A stretch of 5,829 nt of DNA, from assembly GCA_002440765.1 (NCBI GenBank), contig DJVC01000007.1, forward strand, positions 1 through 5,829. The letters are read 5' to 3'. Below, piece by piece: positions 1 to 4,823 of this stretch. The stretch comes from a bacterium UBP3_UBA6266 (GTDB taxonomy: Bacteria; Auribacterota; UBA6266). The translations under genes and the position numbers were made by a program. The notes beneath the pieces are model-generated. The model ran no database searches. It saw only the letters and a program-made list of their open reading frames with translations, and was not told the origin of the DNA. How positions within the stretch are numbered: the stretch's first letter is position 1; each line of letters opens with the position of its first letter.

Positions 1-23
1 TCACATTTCAAGGTCTGACCCCT
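1..23 (-). repeat. GGGGTCAGACC-type motif at window edge
   Basis: Read on the minus strand, this stretch contains GGGGTCAGACCTTG followed by an A/T-rich tail. From memory, motifs of this form recur as dispersed copies in many environmental bacterial genomes, often near small transposases of the REP-associated (Y1) type. Only one copy is visible and no transposase is in the window, so the assignment to a mobile or repetitive element is inference. Confidence 0.35.
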
Positions 24-47
24 ATCCTTACTTATCTCAACCTCAAC

Positions 48-905
48 CTAAGCCTTTTTTATCCCCTTCGGCGTCATAATCCGGTCCATAACCGAATCGG
101 GCGTAAATCTTTTCAGCAGGGCTCCGATGTAAGCCGGCAGGGTGACAAGATAGCGGATTTTCGGTTTTTTTGATTCCAGGGCGTGGACTATTTTTTTTGC
201 CGCTGCTTCGGGGGGAAGCATGAATCTTGAATGGATATTTTCAGGCGATGCGGTCTTTTGGGATGTGATTTTCCTCTCATATATTTCTTCATGCCGGCTG
301 TTTTTTATCTCAATGGTCCGCTCGAAGTTCTCGAGGGCGTTTTTTCGGAACCCGGAGGTTATCGGGCCGGGCTCGATGAGTGATACATATATTCCGCTGC
401 CTTTTAATTCTATCCTTAGGGCGTCGGTGATTGCTTCAACGGCAAATTTGGATGCGGAGTATGCCCCGTGAAAGGGAAGAGCGATACGCCCCGCGATAGA
501 ACTTACATTTACGATTCTCCCGTAACCCTGTTTCCTGAATACCGGAATCAGGCAGTTAGCCAGCTCGACGAGCCCGAACACATTTGCTTCAAACTGGTCC
601 TGCAGGGCGCTGCGCGAGAGGTCTTCCACTGCGCCTGACTGTCCGTAACCGGAATTATTTACCAGAGCCGAGAGATACCCGCCGGTCTTTTCAAGTGTTG
701 TTTTAACGGCCTGCCTTATCGATTCGGAGATTTTTAATTCCAGAGGAATGGAAATAAAGCCCATATCTTCGAGTTTTTCAAGGTCCGGCTGTGTTCTTGC
801 CGTTGCAAATACGGTCCATCCTTTTGAGAGAAGCATTTTGGCTGAAGCCAACCCTATTCCCGAAGAGCAGCCTGTTATTAAAACTGTTTTTTTAGAATTG
901 TTCAT
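48..905 (-). CDS. classical short-chain dehydrogenase/reductase (SDR)
   Basis: A 285-residue cytoplasmic NAD(P)(H)-dependent oxidoreductase with a Rossmann fold. The cofactor-binding motif TGCSSGIG is at residues 11-18, and Arg37 at the end of the second strand (ATAR) suggests preference for NADP(H). The structural NNAG motif appears as NNSG (83-86). The catalytic tetrad is complete: Asn108, Ser136, Tyr149 and Lys153 (YSASK). A PG motif follows in EPGPI. The C-terminal part (around PPEAAAKKIVHAL and KPKIRYLV) resembles the 17-beta-hydroxysteroid-dehydrogenase-like SDR branch, whose bacterial members mostly have unknown substrates, so the substrate here cannot be named. The ATG at 905 gives the usual short lead to the glycine motif, although no Shine-Dalgarno sequence precedes it. 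It ends in TAG. It is divergent from the OsmC-family gene and has its own predicted promoter and about 97 nt of leader. Confidence 0.95.
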   Translation of the reverse strand: MNNSKKTVLITGCSSGIGLASAKMLLSKGWTVFATARTQPDLEKLEDMGFISIPLELKISESIRQAVKTTLEKTGGYLSALVNNSGYGQSGAVEDLSRSALQDQFEANVFGLVELANCLIPVFRKQGYGRIVNVSSIAGRIALPFHGAYSASKFAVEAITDALRIELKGSGIYVSLIEPGPITSGFRKNALENFERTIEIKNSRHEEIYERKITSQKTASPENIHSRFMLPPEAAAKKIVHALESKKPKIRYLVTLPAYIGALLKRFTPDSVMDRIMTPKGIKKA

Positions 906-932
906 TATAATTATGAGTGTTTACACCGTAAT

Positions 933-968
933 CAGCGGCTTGAAAAGCATAATTTTTCAAGTTCGCTG
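933..968 (-). promoter_or_regulatory. long imperfect hairpin in SDR leader
   Basis: CTTGAAAA (939-946) pairs perfectly with TTTTCAAG (954-961) across a 7-nt loop. After a small internal loop (one base left, two right), CAGCG (933-937) pairs with CGCTG (964-968), giving 13 bp in total. It starts 28 nt upstream of the dehydrogenase ATG and lies within its predicted transcript. No T-run follows on either strand, so it does not look like an intrinsic terminator. It could be an mRNA leader structure or a protein-binding palindrome. Confidence 0.55.
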
Positions 969-1008
969 GATGAGATATTTGTTTCTTCTATTATTTATAT
1001 AAAGTATC

Positions 1009-1036
1009 ATTATATTTGAATTCTTATTTATGGCAA
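1009..1036 (-). promoter_or_regulatory. predicted sigma70-type promoter of the SDR gene
   Basis: On the minus strand, TTGCCA (1036 to 1031, five of six matches to the -35 consensus) is followed after 16 nt by a perfect TATAAT (1014 to 1009). Transcription would start near 1002, leaving about 97 nt of leader before the ATG at 905. The -35 box lies inside the 1028-1043 inverted repeat. Confidence 0.55.
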
Positions 1037-1044
1037 ACCATAAT
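1016..1044 (+). promoter_or_regulatory. predicted sigma70-type promoter of the OsmC-family gene
   Basis: TTGAAT (1016-1021, four of six) and CATAAT (1039-1044, five of six) are separated by 17 nt. The start would be near 1051, about 20 nt before the ATG at 1071, leaving just enough room for the strong ribosome binding site. It overlaps the opposite-strand dehydrogenase promoter, so the two are unlikely to be occupied at once. Confidence 0.45.
1028..1043. promoter_or_regulatory. inverted repeat, candidate operator between divergent promoters
   Basis: TTATGGCAAACCATAA is a perfect inverted repeat of two 6-bp arms around CAAA. It covers the -35 box of the minus-strand promoter and most of the -10 box of the plus-strand promoter, so a protein bound here could repress or switch both genes. 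Ohr/OsmC genes are often controlled by MarR-type regulators such as OhrR, but this sequence is not a recognisable OhrR site and no regulator gene is in the window. Confidence 0.45.
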
Positions 1045-1060
1045 ATTTTGGCATCGCCGT

Positions 1061-1065
1061 GGAGG
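1061..1065 (+). promoter_or_regulatory. ribosome binding site deciding the OsmC-family start
   Basis: GGAGG ends 5 nt before the ATG at 1071. An in-frame GTG at 1059 overlaps this site and would add four residues (MEET), but it has no binding site of its own at the right distance. The ATG at 1071 is therefore preferred. Confidence 0.8.
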
Positions 1066-1070
1066 AAACT

Positions 1071-1484
1071 ATGGAATATTTTTACAGGAATAAAATCGTT
1101 TGGACCGGAGAAAAAAAGGGCGTTCTTTCATCGGACGGCAAACCCGACATTGAGATGGCGGTTCCTCCGGAATTCAAAGGGCATGAGGGGATGTGGGCGC
1201 CGGAGGATTTTTATGTCGCTGCGGCTTCGAGTTGCATACTCTTCACATTTGTATACATTGCCCGGAGAAAGAAGATAGAGATTGAATCCCTTGGAAGCGA
1301 AGCGACGGGCAAATTTGAAATGAATAATGGGAAAGCCCTGATGACGGAAGTGAATATCCGATTGAATGTTAAAGCAAAAAACCCGGGTGAAAACGATTTA
1401 ATCAGGGAAATAGTCAATACCGCCGAGAAGAACTGTCCTATCTCAAATTCTATGAGAGCCAGAGTGACGGTGGAGCTTATTTAA
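1071..1484 (+). CDS. OsmC/Ohr-family protein
   Basis: A 137-residue protein of usual length for the OsmC/Ohr family, small cytoplasmic dimers of which many reduce organic hydroperoxides using two cysteines. Both expected cysteines are present: Cys55 in ASSCILFTF, preceded by the family's PE motif (Pro44-Glu45), and Cys122 in NCPISNSM, matching the family's CP(Y/I)S motif. A hydroperoxidase role is therefore chemically possible, but the sequence is closer to the general OsmC-like group than to textbook Ohr, and the catalytic arginine could not be placed with certainty. The ATG at 1071 was chosen over the GTG at 1059 because GGAGG sits 5 nt upstream. The gene is divergent from the dehydrogenase, sharing a compact control region, and converges with the pyruvate-kinase-like gene downstream. 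Confidence 0.9.
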   Translation: MEYFYRNKIVWTGEKKGVLSSDGKPDIEMAVPPEFKGHEGMWAPEDFYVAAASSCILFTFVYIARRKKIEIESLGSEATGKFEMNNGKALMTEVNIRLNVKAKNPGENDLIREIVNTAEKNCPISNSMRARVTVELI

Positions 1485-1504
1485 TAAGAGGAAGAATTTA
1501 TCTT

Positions 1505-1525
1505 AGGGCTGAATCCTCAGGCCCT
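1505..1525. terminator. weak hairpin between convergent genes
   Basis: AGGGC (1505-1509) pairs with GCCCT (1521-1525) and TGA (1510-1512) with TCA (1517-1519), with one bulged G and a four-base loop. On the plus strand it is followed by TTGGTTTT, a poor U-tract, so it could weakly terminate the OsmC-family transcript. It overlaps the last codons and stop of the minus-strand gene, so it may serve both directions. Confidence 0.4.
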
Positions 1526-2086
1526 TGGTTTTGCGAGTATTTCAAGAATCCTTAAATCCAGAAATCTTTTTGATGCCCGGGATTTAACTATACATACTGT
1601 ATCCGCTCCCCATCCTGTTCCCGCGACCGCGATAACTTCCTCAGATTCGGGAATCAGCCCGGCGTCGCACGCCTCCATAACGATTTCCGCGCAGACTTTT
1701 ACCCCCTGGCATATTGTCCTGTAAGTAGATGCGATTATCTGGGCGGGATAGAGGCCGCTGTATTTTTTCGATAAAGCCGTCTCAAGAGAGTGAGTCAGGA
1801 TTGTTCCCGTGAATAATTCGATTCCCAGTGATTTGATTTCATCTTTTGTTTTTTCGGATACCTGCTGGACAGACGGTTTTTCAAATCCTGTTGAATGTGT
1901 TACGGCGACGATTTTAACGGGTGCATCTTTAAAATGTTTTCCGAATTTGACGGCTGTGGTCCCTGCTGTGGTCGCGAGGACTATATATTTATACCCGAAT
2001 TTGAGATTGTCGCCGGCTATTTCTATGCATTTTTCCGTGTTGATTTCGCCGGGTTCTTCAAAAAGAGTTAATTTTTTCTCAGGCAT
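1517..2086 (-). CDS. stand-alone pyruvate kinase C-terminal-like protein (COG1751/MTH1675 type)
   Basis: A 189-residue protein matching the small family that resembles the C-terminal allosteric (alpha/beta) domain of pyruvate kinase, without the catalytic barrel. Structural-genomics structures exist for archaeal members (MTH1675, AF0103), but to my knowledge the function is unknown. Visible family features are the N-terminal FEEPGEINTE segment (9-18), a strand followed by ATTAGTTA (38-45), and the glycine-rich GTGWGADT (156-163) leading to the ILEILAKPR tail. The Thr/Gly-rich loops look suited to bind a phosphate or anion, which is inference. An in-frame ATG at 2113 would add nine residues (198 aa), but it lacks a ribosome binding site, whereas the ATG at 2086 has GGAAG upstream and gives the expected N-terminus. 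That start overlaps the upstream HAMP gene by 8 bp, implying one transcript and translational coupling. Confidence 0.85.
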   Translation of the reverse strand: MPEKKLTLFEEPGEINTEKCIEIAGDNLKFGYKYIVLATTAGTTAVKFGKHFKDAPVKIVAVTHSTGFEKPSVQQVSEKTKDEIKSLGIELFTGTILTHSLETALSKKYSGLYPAQIIASTYRTICQGVKVCAEIVMEACDAGLIPESEEVIAVAGTGWGADTVCIVKSRASKRFLDLRILEILAKPRA

Positions 2087-2777
2087 CTTTACGGTCTTCC
2101 CTGCCGTTGTCATTATGTGTTTTAAGTTCTTTTTTCAGTGCTTCGAGGGATTTCCCGATTTCATGGCATCCTTCTTTGTTGGGCAGGTCAAGTTCTATTT
2201 TTTCGACGAATCTGCTTACCGCTTCGAGGGTTCTATCGTATTCCTCTATGCTTTCATGTATGTTCTGGCGCATTGTTTCAATTGCTCCCAGCAGGTCTCT
2301 GAACTGGTCTGTTTTTCTTACGGACATTTTTTTTGACAGGTCCCCGTCCGCCATTATTTCAAGATTGCTTCTCAGGCGTTTAAAAGGACCGAAAATCCGG
2401 TGGGAAATTATCAACCCCATGACCGAGCTTGCCATTATTACCGCTATGTAGTACAGGGTTATCAGAACGGACATTTTTTTAGAGTGCCGGACCACATGGC
2501 CGCGCAGTTCGTTCAGGGATATTTTCTGGTTGTCCAGCAGGTTGAGTATTTTATCTTTTCCGATTACACTGGAATGGACAAGGAAAACCTCGGTTTTGTG
2601 GAGAGAATCAAGCTGATTTTGGAAATCAAGGGTTGACTGCTCCGCAAAATCGTCGCCCAACCTGTGGATTAATATAAAACCGAGTCCGCCGAATATCAAT
2701 ACGGGGATAATAAAAATCAGCATAAACCGGAACTGGATGTTCCAGTCCACAATCAGTTTTTTTCTCTGCAAAATCAT
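2079..2777 (-). CDS. inner-membrane HAMP-domain protein without output domain
   Basis: A 232-residue protein. A short basic N-terminus is followed by transmembrane helix 1 (about 17-37), a periplasmic segment of about 65 residues (38-102), helix 2 (about 103-125) and a HAMP domain (about 126-178), with the characteristic GPFKRL (130-135), GDL (145-147) and an acidic-hydrophobic second helix. The remaining tail of about 50 residues is charged and probably helical; no kinase, methyl-accepting or cyclase domain follows. HAMP domains normally pass a signal from a periplasmic sensor to such an output, so this protein may act through a separate partner. The gene immediately downstream, overlapping by 8 bp, is the pyruvate-kinase-like gene. 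The ATG at 2777 directly follows a run of seven G, unusually close for a ribosome binding site; a TTG two codons later (2771) would be better spaced. Specific function is unknown. Confidence 0.8.
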   Translation of the reverse strand: MILQRKKLIVDWNIQFRFMLIFIIPVLIFGGLGFILIHRLGDDFAEQSTLDFQNQLDSLHKTEVFLVHSSVIGKDKILNLLDNQKISLNELRGHVVRHSKKMSVLITLYYIAVIMASSVMGLIISHRIFGPFKRLRSNLEIMADGDLSKKMSVRKTDQFRDLLGAIETMRQNIHESIEEYDRTLEAVSRFVEKIELDLPNKEGCHEIGKSLEALKKELKTHNDNGREDRKDA

Positions 2778-2797
2778 CCCCCCCGACCTTATTATGA

Positions 2798-2827
2798 ATC
2801 ATCTCAAAATATATGCGTCTGTGTCAA
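2798..2827 (-). promoter_or_regulatory. possible promoter of the HAMP/COG1751 unit
   Basis: On the minus strand a perfect TTGACA (2827 to 2822) is followed, after 18 nt, by GATGAT (2803 to 2798), a four-of-six -10 box. Transcription would begin about a dozen bases before the ATG at 2777. The -35 match is strong and the -10 weak; CATAAT (2796 to 2791) is a better hexamer but lies too far away. Confidence 0.3.
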
Positions 2828-2864
2828 GAAATATAGTCGGTAAAATGCCGGGTTTATGTAATAA

Positions 2865-2894
2865 TTGACACTTCGGCTTTAAGTGTGTTATTTT
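2865..2894 (+). promoter_or_regulatory. predicted promoter of the tol operon
   Basis: A perfect TTGACA -35 (2865-2870) is followed, after 18 nt, by TATTTT (2889-2894, four of six). Transcription would start near 2901. That leaves almost no leader for the tolQ start at 2908 and excludes the TTG at 2893, which lies inside the -10 region, so it favours the ATG at 2935. The inverted repeat ACACTT / AAGTGT (2868-2873 and 2881-2886) lies in the spacer and could be an operator. Confidence 0.45.
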
Positions 2895-2934
2895 GATTAG
2901 ACTTCGAATGGTTTCCCCGGGTATTCAGTGTATA

Positions 2935-3627
2935 ATGCCCTTGAATATCCGATCTGAAAGGCTGTGGAATTTGATAGTCTCGAAAATCGTCGGTTTTATA
3001 ATATATTCCGCTCTTGTCGGCTTGTCCGTGTGGTCGTGGGCTGTTGCGATAAGGAAATGGCAGGAGTACCAGGTCCTTGACCGGGAAACCCGGCGTTTTA
3101 AGGATATGATAAAGAAAAACAGCGGATCCATACTCGAGCTTTTCAGAAGTTCTTTATCCCGGCCGCGTGTCCCGGTGGTTGCCGTTTATGAGGCTGCCTG
3201 CAGGGAGCTGGATTATTTTATACAACATCATGCTGAAGGAGGTCAGAACCGGCTTCCCAAGGTTGCCCTGGAACACATACACAGCGCGATTTACAGAACC
3301 ATAACCGATGAACTTGATAAATTGAACAGGTCGATGGCTGTGCTGGCGACTGCGATATCGTGCGGGCCTTTTTTGGGTCTTCTCGGCACTGTTTCGGGTA
3401 TATTGCTTGTTTTCCAGAGGCTGGGAACGCTGGGGAATGCTTCACTTTCAGTTGTTGCGCCGGGCGTATACCAGGCCCTCTTGACCACGGTTGCGGGATT
3501 GCTTGTGGCTATCCCCGCGGTGTTGTTTTATAACTATTATTCTTCCAGGAACCGCAAGGTATCGACTGATATTGAAAATTTTGCCATGGAATTGATGGCA
3601 GCCATAGAAAAACATTACTGCATCTAA
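2935..3627 (+). CDS. tolQ: TolQ, proton-channel subunit of Tol-Pal (MotA/TolQ/ExbB family)
   Basis: Inner-membrane protein that, with TolR, uses the proton motive force to energise TolA during outer-membrane constriction. From the ATG at 2935 it has 230 residues, normal for TolQ. One transmembrane helix is at about 18-38, then a cytoplasmic region, then helices 2 and 3 (about 140-165 and 178-200). The conserved PFLGLLGTVSGI motif carries Thr152, and ALLTTVAGLLVAIPAV carries Thr185; these align without gaps with E. coli TolQ Thr145 and Thr178. At the conserved glutamate of the APGIAEAL motif this protein reads APGVYQAL, so Gln180 replaces Glu. The start is uncertain: in-frame alternatives are ATG 2908 and TTG 2893, and none has a good ribosome binding site; the predicted promoter favours 2935. 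The tolR gene follows after 4 nt. ExbB is the alternative name, but the presence of tolB makes TolQ far more likely. Confidence 0.9.
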   Translation: MPLNIRSERLWNLIVSKIVGFIIYSALVGLSVWSWAVAIRKWQEYQVLDRETRRFKDMIKKNSGSILELFRSSLSRPRVPVVAVYEAACRELDYFIQHHAEGGQNRLPKVALEHIHSAIYRTITDELDKLNRSMAVLATAISCGPFLGLLGTVSGILLVFQRLGTLGNASLSVVAPGVYQALLTTVAGLLVAIPAVLFYNYYSSRNRKVSTDIENFAMELMAAIEKHYCI

Positions 3628-3631
3628 TTTT

Positions 3632-4048
3632 ATGAAGACCTTTATCAAACAGAATAACAATCAGGTTTACAGTGAACTTAATATCACCAATCTTGTGGAT
3701 GTTATGCTTGTTCTTTTAATCGTTTTTATTATTGTCGCTCCTATGATTGAACAGGGGATAGATGTGCGCCTGCCGGTTGCCTCTGATAAGAAAATGGAAT
3801 CCAGGACCGTGCCTGTCATAGTCAGTGTTTCAAAGGAAGGCGAACTTTTTTTGAACAATGTAAAGGTTTCACTCGACAAACTTGAGAACAGGCTTGCCGT
3901 TATGGTGAATAACAATCCCGACCTGCCTGTTATTTTGAGGGCGGATAAGAAATTGACCTATGAAAGCGTTATAAAAATAATGGACAGAATAAGGAATGCC
4001 GGAGTAAACAATGTTGGCATGGCAACCGGCTCCGAAAATTATAATTAA
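3632..4048 (+). CDS. tolR: TolR, ExbD/TolR-family proton-channel partner
   Basis: A 138-residue bitopic inner-membrane protein. A short cytoplasmic N-terminus is followed by one transmembrane helix (about 21-41) in LVDVMLVLLIVFIIVAPM, then a periplasmic domain. Asp23 in that helix is the residue known in TolR and ExbD to be essential for proton translocation, and has the same number as in E. coli TolR. The periplasmic part contains the usual VPVIVSVSKEGELFLNN segment and the ILRADKKLTYESVIKIMD motif, where family members bind peptidoglycan or dimerise. The ATG lies 4 nt after the tolQ stop and lacks a clear Shine-Dalgarno sequence, which suggests translational coupling. It works as a complex with TolQ and the TolA-like protein downstream. 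Confidence 0.93.
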   Translation: MKTFIKQNNNQVYSELNITNLVDVMLVLLIVFIIVAPMIEQGIDVRLPVASDKKMESRTVPVIVSVSKEGELFLNNVKVSLDKLENRLAVMVNNNPDLPVILRADKKLTYESVIKIMDRIRNAGVNNVGMATGSENYN

Positions 4049-4062
4049 AAGCTTCGGTAAAT

Positions 4063-4785
4063 ATGTATAAAAATTTGAAAAATTTCAGATTTTCTCCCCA
4101 TTGGATTTTTTCCATCGGCGTACATATATTTATATTCCTGATGCTGTTGTTCTTTTCGGTGGCTTCGTTTAAACGGTACTATCCCGCAAAGGTTCATCAT
4201 GTAACTCTTATTAAAGATATCCCGTCATTAAAGAAAACCGAGCCCGCGGAAACAAAGAAAATTGAACCGAAAAATATTCAGAAGAAAGAGATTGCTAAAC
4301 CGGCTCCCCCCAAACCGAAAACGGAAGATACCGTTAAAAAAAATATATATTCGGCAAAAAAGGCCGAAATAAAGCCCAAACCCGAAAAAGCAAGGGAGTC
4401 TTTAAGGGAAAAACTCCGGAAGGAGCTTTCCTCCGTGCAGACAAAACCGTCCGAACAGGAGAAAGCCAGGACTTCGGCCGTTATTGAACCGGATAATTTT
4501 CCTTATACATGGTATGACAGCCTGATAATGAGTAAAATAAGCGGTAAATGGGAGCAGCCGAGCGCGGCGTTGCTTCAAAAAGATTCCCTGTTTGCGGTAG
4601 TTTCTTTTAAAATAATGAAAGATGGAACAATTGCAGAGCTCGAGCTGAAGAAAAAGTCGGGGTATCCGCCTCTTGATAAGTCTGTGATGAACGCGGTTTC
4701 CGATTCTGTTCCGTTTCCCCCTTTGCCGGCTGAATTTGCCGAGGGGTTTCGTAGCGTAAACGTTAGATTTGAGTTGACGAAGTAA
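4063..4785 (+). CDS. tolA: TolA-position energy transducer, TonB-like
   Basis: A 240-residue periplasm-spanning protein anchored by one N-terminal transmembrane helix (about 14-36) with an S-x3-H motif (Ser17, His21), the signature through which TonB and TolA contact the TolQ/ExbB motor. A linker rich in Lys, Pro and Glu (about 50-147) includes a charged helical stretch (about 108-135). The C-terminal domain (about 148-240) is of the TonB C-terminal type, with a KW-x-P entry, the IMKDGTIAELELKKKSG strand pair and the FPPLP motif near the end. E. coli TolA is far longer (about 420 residues); this length and C-terminal domain are closer to TonB. Its place between tolR and tolB makes TolA function the best inference, though automated annotation would probably say TonB family. 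It starts 14 nt after tolR without a clear ribosome binding site. Confidence 0.85.
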   Translation: MYKNLKNFRFSPHWIFSIGVHIFIFLMLLFFSVASFKRYYPAKVHHVTLIKDIPSLKKTEPAETKKIEPKNIQKKEIAKPAPPKPKTEDTVKKNIYSAKKAEIKPKPEKARESLREKLRKELSSVQTKPSEQEKARTSAVIEPDNFPYTWYDSLIMSKISGKWEQPSAALLQKDSLFAVVSFKIMKDGTIAELELKKKSGYPPLDKSVMNAVSDSVPFPPLPAEFAEGFRSVNVRFELTK

Positions 4786-4813
4786 GATCAATATTTTTTA
4801 TGTGAAGGACAAT

Positions 4814-4818
4814 GGAGG
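4814..4818 (+). promoter_or_regulatory. ribosome binding site deciding the tolB start
   Basis: GGAGG lies 5 nt before the ATG at 4824. An in-frame ATG at 4812 overlaps it and has only AAGGA two bases upstream, too close to work well, so 4824 is the preferred start. Confidence 0.75.
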
Positions 4819-4823
4819 CGGTG

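Noticed and set aside
748..1002. Plus-strand 84-residue open frame running from the SDR gene into the intergenic gap
   Set aside because: Most of it is antisense to the SDR N-terminus, and the rest crosses the predicted promoter region; there is no motif or start signal.
1059..1070. GTG at 1059 as start of the OsmC-family gene
   Set aside because: It overlaps the GGAGG that serves the ATG at 1071 and would itself lack a ribosome binding site.
2087..2113. ATG at 2113 as start of the COG1751-family gene
   Set aside because: There is no ribosome binding site upstream, and the added residues (MTTAGKTVK) do not fit the family's N-terminus, whereas ATG 2086 does.
1809..2336. 175-residue open frame on the plus strand opposite the COG1751 and HAMP genes
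   Set aside because: It spans the junction of two convincing minus-strand genes, is rich in Phe/Cys/Ser as antisense frames are, and shows no domain.
4336..4343. Run of eight A in the tolA-like gene (another at 5696-5703 in tolB) as a programmed slippage site
   Set aside because: The frames are intact in the given sequence, no overlapping alternative product is evident, and A-rich lysine codons are expected in such a linker.
4350..4368. TTCGGC / GCCGAA inverted repeat in the tolA linker as a regulatory hairpin
   Set aside because: A 6-bp stem around an A-run in low-complexity linker coding sequence is readily produced by chance and lacks any terminator tail.
4402..4791. 129-residue open frame on the minus strand across the 3' half of the tolA-like gene
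   Set aside because: It lies entirely opposite a well-supported TonB-type domain, has no ribosome binding site, and its product is basic and low in recognisable motifs, as expected of an antisense shadow.
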